From contig NC_043742.1 of assembly GCF_004337985.1 (NCBI RefSeq), positions 6,218,389-6,282,388 on the forward strand: a stretch of 64,000 bases of DNA, in the 5' to 3' direction. This document shows, piece after piece, positions 23,234-34,491 of the stretch. This DNA is from Pyricularia pennisetigena. Its lineage: Eukaryota; Ascomycota; Sordariomycetes; Magnaporthales; Pyriculariaceae. Position 1 is the first letter of the stretch. Each line of letters starts with the position of its first letter. A program made the translations under genes and the position numbers. The notes under the pieces were generated by a model. It was not told where the DNA came from. It made no database searches and was given only the letters and a program-made list of their open reading frames with translations.

Positions 23234-23778
23234 TCATCTCCTCTTTGAAGCCTCGACTTTCTTCAGCTCTTCTCTGTGATGGTGAAGAATTGTTAGTAGT
23301 TGAACATGCAACGATCGACCAAAATTTATAGCAGAGATTTAGTGCAAGCGCCATGTGCACGCCTTGGTTTTGGAACGACGTACTTGAGCTGCTGAGAGAA
23401 GTCATCGCTTGTGTCGTCGTCATCCCATGACTCCTCCCACAGGTGCTTCTGGGCGGCGTCGTTGCTCGCGCCGGCCTCGGTCTCTTCCATCGTCCAGTCT
23501 GTCGTTTGTTTTCGTAAGAAAGCGTCAGCGTCTGCGCGGTCACATGTACGAAAGTGGATGATCGCCTTGATTTGCGGCGGGATAGGCAAGGCGTAGAAAC
23601 AACATCGTTTTCCGTTCGCCGTCCGACCAGTCGTTCATAACGTACCGTCGACCGGAAAGTCCTCAAACTCGTCGTCCTCCTCGAGCGCGGCTGATTTTTG
23701 TTGGGTCTCGAGCTTGGATGTCTGGTCGGCGGGCTTATCCTCCTTCTTCTGAGGGGCAGTTTGTGTTGACGACGCCAT
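23234..23778 (-). CDS. SEM1: Sem1/Dss1, 26S proteasome lid subunit
   Basis: Three small exons, 23778-23646, 23498-23384 and 23273-23234, encode 95 residues; phases 1 and 2 fit the two introns. Sem1/Dss1 is a small acidic, largely disordered protein. It stabilises the proteasome lid and also serves in the TREX-2 mRNA-export complex and, in many eukaryotes, in homologous recombination. The conserved acidic cores are present: LEEDDEFEDFPVDDWTMEE across intron 1, and HLWEESWDDDDTSDDFSQQL running into the C-terminal basic helix KEELKKVEASKRR across intron 2. Both acidic patches carry the Trp and Phe residues that bind partner proteins in Dss1. The last exon is only 40 nt. Because the reading frame is broken twice in under 600 bp, a simple ORF search misses this gene. 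Confidence 0.94.
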
Positions 23779-25395
23779 GGTGGCCTGTGGGTTTCTTGTG
23801 CTGTTTTATCGACTTTTGACAAATGACGCGTAGGCTCTCCGGTATCACCGTCGTCCTCAAGAGTCGTTGCAGCGCGATGTGGTGGTGGGGTGGTTTGATG
23901 GATGGCGGAGTGAAGCTTGGGTCGCGGTTGGGGGAACGTCTACGTCGTCGGACACTGCCTAGTGGTCCAGCTCCCTGCCGCCTTGTCTGATGCTAATCCA
24001 GGCTAGCTTCGGTACGTTGTTGGTAGCGGGCGGCCAGGGTTAGGGGACCAGGTAAATGCCCATTCGAGCACGCACAGTGTTAGTGTCAAGGCGAGGGAGA
24101 GTATTGTTACTTTTTTGGGGGGGCGACTTTTGCTGGCGCTTCACGCGCTTCATAGTCCTTGGTTCCGTTGAACTCAATTCAAACATATTCGATGAACACA
24201 CTGAAGCAAGGACAACCGAGACAAGACATCATTCCACCAGCAGCCAGTATCTCTCTCCTACTGGTCTTGAGCTGCTCTCGTGTCTTTTTTTTTTCCCAAG
24301 CCCACTTAGATCTGATGCGGATTCGCTAATGACACATTCGCGCCGTGCTAATCTCACTGGTGCCCACCGTTTTGTTCCCTTTGGGCGCCTTCGCGTGTTG
24401 GTTAGTTAGCGACCCCCCGGAATAACAAAGTGAAAGCACTTGAGGTCAAAAGTCTGTCCGGTATTGGACCCCGCGGGAATGATGGCAACCAAAGACGGTC
24501 GAAAGGTCGAATTAGCTTACTTTCAAGTTAGCTTCCGTCCCACATTCTTACACCTGAAGTGAATTGCTAGCAATGGCTGGCGCGTGGGTGGCTTGGTGTT
24601 GGAGCGATAAAGGCCTCATTTATTTCATGATCATTTCCCCCCCTTAAACTGAACCCCCTCATCTTTTTTGTTGATTTCTCTTTCTCTTATCTTTTGCCTC
24701 GATTTGAGAAATTTTACCGACACTCTTTAGAGCAAAAATCTGATCTGCAACGCTGCCGGCGGGGTTACGTTCCCCAGGACACAATCTCGACGTCACCATC
24801 AATCTGCCCCAAATGCAGACTTGTCTCGACCAGGTCAAGTTCGTCCGTCAAAAGTCGTAATTGCAGGCCTCTTTCTGGCTGACTAACAGGCGAATCCTTG
24901 CACATCGTATCCGTCATCGTCAACAGCAGGGTCTCTCTGGTGTCTCTCCAGGACCCTGAAACACATCCGTGGAAACTGGTCACTTTCGCAAACATACTTG
25001 CACCATAACAAGATTATAGCATTCATTCTTGTCAAACTCGCAGATAAGGAATTTCGTTCATCTTTTTTTGGACACGTTTTTCTGTATGAACAAGTACCAG
25101 AATTCTTTATTTACATTTTCCACTTTTGTCTCTTTCTCTCTTTCAACCTCAAACCAGTCAGCTCTGCCATCACTTGTCCCTCTTTAATAGCTTGGCTTGC
25201 GCACATATTTCTTACGTACCTTGGGCTGCATGCATCTGCAAGCACCTTGGTTCCTTGGGACTGGGCACGCGACAATTTTGGCCTCCAGCTTGGCTTGAGG
25301 TCAACACTCTTTTCAGTTTTGCGAAACGTGGGAGGTTGTTTGGTAATACTCGACATACAAAAAAGGTTATTCTTTTTTTTGTTGGCATAATCACA
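23779..25395. other. Divergent intergenic region, no supported gene
   Basis: It lies between SEM1 (-) and IML2 (+). It shows several T-rich and CT-rich tracts (for example 24280-24297 and 24663-24690) but no motif-bearing frame. The stretch 25126-25395 is open in frame with IML2 but lacks an ATG and is taken as 5' leader. Confidence 0.6.
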
Positions 25396-27909
25396 ATGTC
25401 GCTGCGGTCATGGTTCCGTGGCTCGGCCACGACGACACCAAAGTCGTCGGCAGGACCATCAAGAGCCACAACACCACCGTCGGGAGTTCAAGGGGCCGTC
25501 ATGACTGCTGAGCAGCAGGAACTTGCAGATTTAAGCGATGCGATGCAGGCTATGGCTCATATTATGAACGATGATCCGGAGAGTGCGGAGGCTCATCTGC
25601 GACAGCGCAAAGATCCCAGCTCATTTCACCTGCTGGGCTTGGGTGTCTCTATATTCATGCGCTCGATCCTCGGCTTCGAAAAGGACGTCATGGCTGAGGC
25701 CTCGAAATGCATTGCTGACTGCGAGACGCGGTCGTGGAACGACAAGGTCAAGGCCGAGAAGCGAGAGCCTGCGACGGACGGCAGACTGTTTCCTAACGGC
25801 TCCGAGTTTGCTATCGTGTACGCTCAGGCGCTGTTGATGAACGCTGTGGTCAGCGTTCTCCATGAGAGCCTCACAGATGCGCTGAAAGCATTCTATAAGC
25901 TGCGAAAGGCTATGGCCGTCATGAGCAGCATATCTGCTGCAGAAGAGAAGATTTTGAAAGAACAAGGCGCATCTAGCGCTCAGGGTAACCCTTTTGAGCA
26001 ATCACCAACAGCTTCCGGCAGCGAGAAGCCGGCAGCAGCAGAAGATGAAGACAGCGATCTTGAATTCGTAGATGCCGACGAGAAGGTGTCACCTGAAGCC
26101 CCGATACATGTCACCTATGATGGTCACACGAGCACAAAAAGCTCGACAACTCAACCGGCGACTGAGGCGGCGACGTTGGAGAGAAAATTACAAGCACTTG
26201 AAATACCCGACGACACAGACAGCAAGTCTCAGATCAGCAAATCCGCAGTCGAGTCTCAGGTACCGTCGTTGTCGACATCGCGAGCACCCTCGCCGGGTCC
26301 GCCTCCTCAGTTTACGGATGGAGCCTCCGATGGCAGTCTCTTCACTCACCCGATAGACATCTTTATTCATTCCGCAATCAACATGTGCTACGGAAGTCTC
26401 ATGCTAGTTCTATCCATGGTGCCACCCGCATTTTCACGGCTACTGGGTATAATCGGCTTCCGCGGTGACAGGGACAAGGGCCTCCACATGCTTTGGCAAA
26501 GCGCTGCTCACCCAAACATGAACGGCGCTGTTGCAGGGCTTTTGCTTTTGGGATACTATCACGGCCTGCTGGCATTCGCAGACGTCCTCCCCAGCGAGCG
26601 CGACGTGGCGGAGCTTGCGGAACCGGATGAGATTGTGGGCTACCCTCGCGGGCGGTGTATTGAGTTGCTCCGCGTGATGCGCGAGCGGTATCCCGCTTCC
26701 GGCCTCTGGCGGATGGAACAGGCTCGGGTTCTCATCGGCGAGAAAAAGCTCAAGGAGGGCATCGAGATGCTTGAGAAGTGCGGCGACGCCAAGATGAGGC
26801 AGGTTACGGCTTTGAGCACCTTTGAATTGGCCGTCAGCTCGATATGCTTCCTGGACTGGCCGCGGATGCACAGCTCTTTTATGCGCATGGTCGAGCTCAA
26901 CGACTGGAGCCATGCTCTTTACTACTTTATTGCCGGTTGCGCCCACCTTGAGATGTACAGGGATGCCGTACACGAGCTTGGTGGGCTATCCGAGCTTTCA
27001 GACGAGAGCAGCGAATTGGAAAATGACGTCAAGGCAAGCAATGCGAAGGTGGTCACGGCGACAAAGGATGGGTTGGATGTAGAGAACATCAGGAAGAAGG
27101 AGCTTATTGCCAACGCTCGTAAGTACAAGAAGAGCGCCGAGACTTTGTTCCGAAAGGCACCCACCACGGCCGGCCGCAAGCGTTTCATGGCTCGACAAAT
27201 GCCCTTTGAGGTTTTTGTTATGCGCAAGGTGGCCAAGTGGGAAGAGCGCGCCACAGCACTCAAATGCGACCTGGCAGATGCCATAGGTCCCAGCCCGGCA
27301 GCAGAGATGATATACCTCTGGAACGGCGGAAAGCGCATGAACCTGGAGCTCATTGAGAAGGCGATGACAATATTGGAGTGGGACAGGTGTACGTCGAGTG
27401 CGACGGTTGCCAAGGTCAAGGAGGAACATGACGAGGTTGCAATCTATAGTGTTGGGCAGGCCGCGCTCCTGAGACATGCCGGACGGGGCGATGAGGCCAA
27501 GGAGATATTGCTGGAAATTTCGGCCTATGATCGGTACGTTTTATTGCTGAGATTTTACTTGTCCTCTCTTTGCGTTTATGTCTGTGGGGCACGTTGAGAT
27601 ACTAACACCACTTCGCGTCTCAATAGTGCCACATGCAAAGGTGGAAACAAGGATGACTATATCCTTGCATCGGCCACGTACGAGCTGGCAATGCTAGCCT
27701 GGGACGACGTCTGCCGGCCAGAGCGATGGCCAACGGACGCCGACGAGGTGGAAGAGTTCCGGCGCAAGAAGACGGTGGAATGTCACGCTCTGCTCGAGAC
27801 GGTGGCCAAGTGGGAAACATATGTTCTCGATGCGCGGTTTGGCATGCGCGTGCAGACTGGACTCGTCACGGTCAAATGGCTCAGCGAAAAGAAGGGGTGG
27901 ACATTGTGA
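25396..27909 (+). CDS. IML2: IML2-family protein (inclusion body clearance, TPR-like)
   Basis: Two exons, 25396-27533 and 27627-27909, encode 806 residues. The ATG at 25396 is the first in frame. Iml2 in yeast binds lipid-droplet and ER-associated partners and helps clear inclusion bodies; the family is built of TPR-like helical repeats. Supporting segments are SDAMQAMAHIMNDDPESAEAHL near residue 50, HLLGLGVSIFMRSILGFE, a disordered Ser/Thr/Pro linker at about 200-310, and the conserved C-terminal half: LLSMVPPAFSRLLGIIGFRGDRDKGL-type segment, WRMEQARVLIGEKKLKEGIEML, FELAVSSICFLDWPRM, YYFIAGCAHLEMYRDA, and the terminal YELAMLAWDDV with KWETYVLDARFGMRVQTG in exon 2. This order matches the fungal DUF3808/IML2 group as I remember it. 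Function in this fungus is inferred from yeast. Confidence 0.88.
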
Positions 27910-28199
27910 TGGCCGGATTGTGTGATGTAGGAGAGTTCTGGATACACTGGTTACATAGCATTGTACATATACGAGCGTGAGGCTGAGCTCTGTCTTTTTT
28001 TGCTTTTTTTGCTTTTTTTCTTCTTTTTTTCTGTCATCTCATTTCCGGAATGGGTTGGGGGTTTACACTGCGTTGCATTGGGAATAGACTTGGCTGGGAA
28101 TTCTTTTTTTTTTCTTTTATTTACATCTGCTAATGTGCTTAGGATTTACAGCGGTGGAAGAAAATACAGCAAGTTCAGGTCTTCTTTGGTTGTTCCCGA
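27910..28199. other. Short convergent spacer
   Basis: A 290-bp T-rich spacer between the IML2 and aldolase stop codons; it holds long T tracts at about 27995-28030 and 28106-28114. No gene is present. Confidence 0.6.
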
Positions 28200-29258
28200 C
28201 TAACTCGCCGACTTTTCAACATTGAGCTCGACCGCCCTCAAGGCACTGGCGGCCCCCGAAGCCACCACGGCCGTGTCCTGTTGGCAGAGCAGATACTTGG
28301 CCCCCAGGGTCCGCACGACCCATCCCTGGGTCTCGGGCTGGTCGTAGATGCCAGCCAGGGCCAAGATCTTGGCGTGCCTGGCGCACGCGGCGGCGACGGC
28401 CTCGAGCGCGGAGCGAAACTGGGGCGTCGCAAAGGCGCCCGGCGCGCCCAGGTCGACGGCCAGGTCGTTGGAGCCGATGAGCAGGACGTCGACGCCCGGC
28501 ACGGCGGCGATGGCGTCGGCGTTGGCCACGGCCCGCCCGTCCTCGATCATGACCAGGACCGTCGAGCCCGACGGCGCGTTGCCCTCGGCGATCACGGTCG
28601 TCTGCGGCACGGCCTCGAGGTTGAATATGGGCAGCTGGCCCGTCATGGATCGCACGCCCTGCGGTGGGTATTTGGATATGGATACTGCGGCTTTTGCGTC
28701 CTCTGATTGGCGAAGAAGAAAAAAAAAAAAAACCGACGGCAAGGGGAAAAGATGGCGTGGGTTCCGCTGTTAGACATGTCCCCGACATCCGCATCGGCGC
28801 TTGGTCCGTGTGCAGACGACTTGTACGTTTTCTTTTTCTTTATTTATCTTTCAAGAACTTACCGACGGTAGAGACATGGGGAAAGATGACGCCCATGGCG
28901 CCGCCGTCCAGCACCCTCTGCACGAAGCCGTTGCCGCACTGGTGGGGGACGCGGACGAACGGGGTCAGGCCGACGTTGAGGCTGGCGTGGCTGAGGATGC
29001 TGGCGTCGGAGATGCTGAGGTTGGAGTGCTCCAGGTCGATGAAGAGGCTGTCGTAGCCGGCGTTCTTGACGAGCGTGGCTATCGTCGGGTGGGCCATGAC
29101 TTTTACGCCAAAGGCCTGTTTCGTGGGGGGCGGAAGCATTTGTCAGTCAGTACTGTGGTGTTCTTGCTGCTAAAAAGGGATGGGGGGGTTATTGTGCCTG
29201 CCTTGCATAGCTGGCCCGCTGCCGCTTTTCGTATGAGGTTGTTTGCAAACATTGGCAT
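28200..29258 (-). CDS. HpcH/HpaI-family aldolase (class II, 2-oxo acid aldolase)
   Basis: Exons 29258-29202, 29115-28863 and 28702-28200 give 270 residues, a normal length. The family cleaves 4-hydroxy-2-oxo acids to pyruvate (or glyoxylate) and an aldehyde, using a divalent metal. Key residues are visible: the catalytic His in FIDLEHS, the carboxylate-binding Arg in FVRVP, the metal-binding Glu in VMIEDG, and Asp in the IGSNDLAVDLG segment. The N-terminus reads NNLIRKAAAGQLCK then AFGVKVMAHPTI across intron 1. That intron must begin with GC (AAG|GCAGGC) to join these two, so it is a probable GC-AG intron. The gene is divergent from the aminotransferase at 29952, sharing a 693-bp promoter region. 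GC3 is very high. The physiological substrate is not shown by sequence. Confidence 0.88.
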
Positions 29259-29951
29259 TGCGGTTGGCGTGCTGTGTACTGGAAGGAAATAATAGGGGGT
29301 AATTGGAGAGTCACGGTCCACTTGGAAGTTTGTTGTAACAATTGACAAGTCGAGATAGTTTCAGTGTTAGGGGTAGGAGACTCCTTGGAATGGAACAAAA
29401 TGCACATAGATTCACAACAACAACAAAAGAAAAGCAAAAAAAAAAAAAGAGGCAAAAAAGAATCAGCTGCTTGTATCTGCGATATTTACTAGACAGAATT
29501 CATTCCAGTCGCTTGGTTCGGATATTGTTCCGTTTCGGAGCTCCATCTGCAGTGTAATCTCATAGTAGCCTCGGGGCCCTCATGCGCCTGATGGCTCCGA
29601 GCTCGGCAGAAGGGCCCGCGACCGTGAAGTGGGTAGGAGCGGCCGACTTTCGGAGCTGGATGGGGGTGGTCGACGAAATCATGTCACATCTCTGGACTCA
29701 CAACTTGCTTTTGGCAAAATGTCTGGAATTTCATAAAAAGGAACAAATCCGTCGGTCAGCGTCACTTCGATATTTCAAGTTTCTAATATCATAATCTCAT
29801 GTTGACTGAAGCACTTGGTTATCCTACCAACCAGATTTAATCAGCGTGTGCAGTACATAGCGGGCGCAGACAAAGGAAAGGCTCAAGACAAGAAGAAAGG
29901 CTGTTTGACAAATCGCTGCCCATTTCCCCATCCGCAGAAAGTGGTCAAAAG
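29259..29951. promoter_or_regulatory. Shared divergent promoter of aldolase and aminotransferase
   Basis: A 693-bp region lies between the start codons of two oppositely transcribed metabolic genes. It has an A-rich stretch at 29427-29458 and no supported CDS. A common activator is likely but no specific operator was recognised. Confidence 0.55.
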
Positions 29952-31512
29952 ATGGTTTTTGAAACGATACAGCCGGGTCCTCCGGATCCGATGAACCTGC
30001 TCAAGACAACCGCCGACGCAGACACCAGTCCGGACAAGGTTGATCTTGGAGTCGGAATCTACCGGAACGAAGAGGGAAACTATCAGGAGCTGGCGTCCGT
30101 GAGGGAGGCCAAGGTGCGACTACTACAGAATGATCCTGGGCATGATGTAAGTTGACTGAAACTTGGAGGAACGCCAAGTCACACCTTGTCGGTTGATTTC
30201 TTCAGCAAAGATGGGTGACACTTGACTGACAACAAAACCAAACAAAAAAAAAAAAAAAATAATGACAAGTATGAATGCACAACCGGCAACGTGGACTTCA
30301 TCAGACATGCAGCCGGCGTCATGTTCGGCCGGGACAGCGACCTCGTCGCCGGCGGCAAGATCGCCTCTGTGCAGACCATATCCGGCACCGGGGCGGTGCA
30401 CCTGGCAGCGCAGTTCATCTCGCGCTTCGTCAAGCCCTCGCCGACCGTCTACGTCGGCACGCCGACCTGGGGCAACTACCGGCCGCTGTGCGAGCTGGTG
30501 GGGCTGCGGGTGGTCGAGTTCGAGCAGTACGACGCCGGGCGGCGCGCGCTCGACTTCCCCGCCGTCCTGGCCGCCGTCCGCTCCGCCCCGCGCGGGAGCG
30601 TCTTCGTCCTGCAGGCCTGCTGCCACAACCCGACGGGCATGGACCCGACGCGCGCCCAGTGGGACGAGCTGCGGGCCGCCGTGCGCGACATGGGCCACTT
30701 CCCCGTCTTTGACAATGCGTACCAGGGCCTCGGGGACGGCCTGGACGAGGACGCGTACGCGGTGCGGTCCTGGGCCGCCGATGGCATCGAGATGTTTGTC
30801 TGCCAGTCCTTCAGCAAGAACTTTGCCCTGTACGGGGAGCGGTGCGGCGTCCTGCATGCCTTCTGCCCGGCCGGCGCCGGCGCGGCCCGCAACGTCCACG
30901 ATCAGCTGAGGTGCCTGATCCGCTGGGAGTTTTCGTCCTCGCCGGCCTATGGGTCGAGGCTGGTGCGTGGGATCCTGGGTTCTGAAGAGCTCAGGGTGAA
31001 ATGGTTAGTGAATTGTTCCCCCTAAACGAATGACACGTCGTTTCGGTGACTAGGGTCAAGTATTGACCCGTGGTGCCTTTTTTTTATTTTGTTTTATCTT
31101 TCACAGGGAAAATGAACTCTCTGCCATGCGGAAAAGACTAAAGGGTAACCGCGAGCTTCTATTCAAACTTCTGACTGAGGAATACAAGGTAAGCAAACTT
31201 GTGCAGCTCCGTAGACCATTTCAATCTTTGACTGGGCTTTTTTTTTTTTCTTTTTTTCTTTTTTTTTTTTTTTTTGCTAAACTCAACCGCCTCCAATATT
31301 CAAACCAGACGCCTGGAAACTGGCAACACATACTCGAGGAGAAAGGCCTCTTCTCCTACCTCCGACTAAGCCCCGCCCAGTGTCGAGCTCTGGTCGACAA
31401 GCATCATATATATCTTCCTACCAACGGCCGCATAAACATATCTGGGCTGAACGATGCAAACGCGAAAAAGGTTGCCTGCAAAATAGACGAGGTTATACGG
31501 GATACCCAGTAG
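29952..31512 (+). CDS. Aspartate aminotransferase family (fold-type I PLP enzyme)
   Basis: Four exons, 29952-30146, 30270-31003, 31107-31188 and 31309-31512, encode 404 residues, close to the usual ~400-430. The enzyme exchanges amino groups between aspartate (or related dicarboxylic amino acids) and 2-oxoglutarate, using pyridoxal phosphate. It starts MVFETIQPGPPDPMNLL. Diagnostic positions are VDLGVGIYRNEEG, the cofactor-binding SGTGAVHLAA, PTWGNY, Asn185 in CHNPTGMDP, Asp213 and Tyr216 in FDNAYQG, and the Schiff-base Lys248 in QSFSKNFALYGER. Exon 2 is extremely GC3-rich. No N-terminal mitochondrial presequence is apparent, so a cytosolic form is likely. Sharing a promoter with a 2-oxo-acid aldolase suggests a specialised role, perhaps transamination of a 4-hydroxy amino acid; this is a hypothesis. 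Confidence 0.92.
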
Positions 31513-31788
31513 AGCATGACGGCCAGGGTTGCGGGGATAGGGACAGGAAGGCAGGAATAATCGATCAAGAAGAGCAAGCATTTCTTTCCAGATCCAATTC
31601 ATGGCAGCTCTCCTAATGTAATAAAAGTCGGATTGAACACAGTTTTGCAGGTGTCGAGCCAACGCGACCACTGATGTGCGGAAAAGAGTATGCTAGAAGG
31701 GGAGAGAAAAAAAAAAAGGCCAGAACAAAGTCGAGATTGTAAAAGTAAGACATCTATATCAAATTTGCCGTTTCCAATACAGGCCAGC

Positions 31789-32766
31789 TTAGTAGCGGTA
31801 GACGGGAGGACGGACGGCTCCGTCGCCCCAAATGCCCAGGACGGCGACGAGGAATCCCACGCCCGCGACACCGGCACGCACCATCTGCTTCTTGATGAAG
31901 GTCTCGACGTCGGCGCGCACGATTTCGCCGTTCAGGTTCACGGGCTCTTCCTCGGGAAGCTCGTCGCCGCTGGCGCCGTCGCTGTGGACGTCGGTGCTCA
32001 GGACCTCGTAGCTGGCCTCCATCCGAGCCCGGGCGGCGCGTTCGCGGCGTGCAGCATGGTCGGGGTTCGACCTCGGCAGGGGACGCGGGGCGCTTTGCAG
32101 GTACGGGTTGAGCCTTTCAGAGGAGGCACCGGCCGACAGGACCGCGAGCACCGAGGCGTAGAGGAGGTAGGGGTGGCGGAAGTAGCGGGGAGATGCGACC
32201 AGGGCAAGTGCAAAGGTCGTAGCCGAGGCGGCGGTTAGGGCGCCGAGCTGCCGGCGGGCCGAAGCCGAAAGGGAGTAGAAGGCTGACGCGGCGTTTTCAG
32301 ACGAGTTTAATGTCAAAAGGGCCGGTGCCGACACGGTCCCCAGCGTGTAGGAAAGACCCTGAGAGATGCGGGAGTTAGTCTATAATTGCTCTTTTCTTTT
32401 TCCCCCATCGCTTTCCGGAGCTGCGATGCGTGGTGAACAAGGCCAAACACAATTTTAGTCGACAGTCGACTTTGAATTGCCTTGAACACAGTGTGATGGT
32501 CACTCGAGGCGGAGATGCCTATCGAGGAGTGCTGTCGGGAGGGTTGACGACGACTCGTTGGTTGCGGGTCCCGCCTGGGAAATGACGTAGCGACGCAACC
32601 AAAGGATACCGCCATGCACGTAAACCATGCAGACAAGGAAGGCAATTCAAAGAAGAAAAAAAACGAAGCTGAAGGGAGCTTGGGCAAGACAAGTAATACT
32701 CACAGTCAAAAGACCGAGGGAAACAGTCCCGACGAACTTGAGAACAGACACTCCACGGGAAGCCAT
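31789..32766 (-). CDS. ATG33: Atg33-like mitochondrial membrane protein
   Basis: Exons 32766-32704 and 32358-31789 encode 210 residues. Atg33 in yeast is a mitochondrial outer-membrane protein needed for efficient mitophagy. The N-terminus MASRGVSVLKFVGTVSLGLLT continues across a 345-nt intron (ACT|GTGAGT...CTCAG) into GLSYTLGTVSAPALLTL, a layout typical of the fungal Atg33 group. Further hydrophobic segments are ALTAASATTFALALVASP, YLLYASVLAVLSAG and a C-terminal VRAGVAGVGFLVAVLGIWG, giving about four membrane spans. Between the last two is a charged region (ARARMEASYEVLSTDVHSD). The family name rests on remembered N-terminal pattern and topology rather than a catalytic motif. The mitophagy role is inferred from yeast and not all filamentous homologs have been tested. 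Confidence 0.75.
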
Positions 32767-34491
32767 GGTTGCTGATTTTGAAATGGCGGAACGGGGTTGG
32801 CAGAAATGAGCAAACGCAAGTAGTTCGACGTTGCTGCTGCTGTTCCGAGAGAGGAGAAAGGACGGAGCTCGTTCCCTCTCCACGTTGGGGAGGAAGACCA
32901 GGAGAGCTTAAGCATGGTTCGACCTGTAGCGGGCGGGGTGAAGGTTCATCTTTATTATTGATTTTCTTATTGGCTCAGGCTGGGTCGAAAGGTGGATCTG
33001 GTGTGGGGATCCCGTTCTACCTTGCATGGAAGTTTAAGCGCCCTGCACTGGATGGATGACTCTATCAAAGCTTGTTCACGTAGCAACGACGGGCTATAAG
33101 AAACAAACACGACGGCAGGCAAAGATGACTAGGATTTCTTTCGCCTTCATGTTAAGTGCATTCCAATTGAAAAATAGCTCGGCGAGTATGAGTCTTATCC
33201 TAGAAGCTTTTACGCAATGTGAGATAAAAGTCGCAGCTCCATGGTATGCAATCATTCTTTTTCCCAGCCCCTGTTATTTCAGGAGGCCTGCCTGTATGGC
33301 CTGCAAGAACTGCAATGGCAACAAAAAAAGGAAATGCCTAAATTATCTGAACGCAATCGTAATCTGAAAACATCCCGTATCTTCATGAGCATCTTAGTCG
33401 CCTATGCTAGCAGGTGGTTGCCGATCTGGTGATTGTCGCCGTAACGTGGTCCAGCATCAAGGGCCTGGAGGATACCGTCGTGAATGATACACATATAATG
33501 CAGTTTGTCCTCAATACTATATAGACAGGGCTCGACTCGGCCCGATACAACACATTCGACAAGCAGGTTATCAAGAATGTAGAAGCATTGCACGAGCTCG
33601 TTCGGAACAAGTCTCGCCCCCTTTTTTCCAAAGTTGTTGTTTACAGCGGGATCAGAACGAGAAACGTATCACTGCCATGGAACTGGTCAAGTAAACAAAT
33701 AAACTGGAAGCATTCTCGAGACAGCACCGTCATTTGATATTAGCTTTGTGTGGCAATTCTGTATCAACAAACTAAATCTGTATACAATGCGTATCCATAG
33801 AGAACGAAACAAGTCATCTTCAAGTCATCTTCAAGCATCTTCAAGGGGGTCTAGGGGTAGAATCATCTGCCCCGAAGACTTTGTTAGTAGTTTGTTGACA
33901 TGACGTCCAAAATGCTAACACACATCGTTCTGCGCACTATGCAAGGTAAAAAATAGGGGGCGTGCATATCTATGGCAAATGTACTGCATTGGACTACTCA
34001 CCCGAGATGCGAGCTGTCTGGAGACCCTGCACAATGGGACTGTAAAGGTTATTTCGGGAGATATATAAGTCTCCTTCTCCTACTCCTGGGACATTTCCTC
34101 TACTCTGCCTCAAGCCATAGCCAAGTTTCAAGATACGTTGCCTCATAAAAGTTGTTACAATATAGAGTCGCTACAATAGACAAAGTCTCAACAGCAGTCA
34201 AGTCTCAACACCAAGTAAGTCGGCCAGCTTCTCCCAGGTCATAGTCGATAGAGGGTATCGTCAGGCGCGATGGACTTAACGTATAAAACTCACTCCTTGC
34301 TTTTGATATACACATATCGTGCGTCTCGTGCCTACTGGCTATCAGCAATGCGTGGGCACCAAATACTAACCTGAAGCAAGGACATCGTTGAACCAACCAG
34401 CCTTGAGCTTTACGACTCGACACCAAGGTCGCAAGAACAATCCAACAACAGAAATACACGTATTTCCACCACGTCGAAAAATCACGTCAAG
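32767..34491. other. Divergent intergenic region with a short tandem repeat
   Basis: It separates the ATG33-like gene (-) and the coiled-coil gene (+). At 33811-33842 the unit AAGTCATCTTC is repeated (two exact copies and one shortened copy). No supported CDS or RNA gene was found. Confidence 0.6.

Noticed and set aside
30123..30899. 258-codon antisense frame over the aminotransferase
   Set aside because: High GC depletes stop codons in other frames; the PLP enzyme on the plus strand explains the region.
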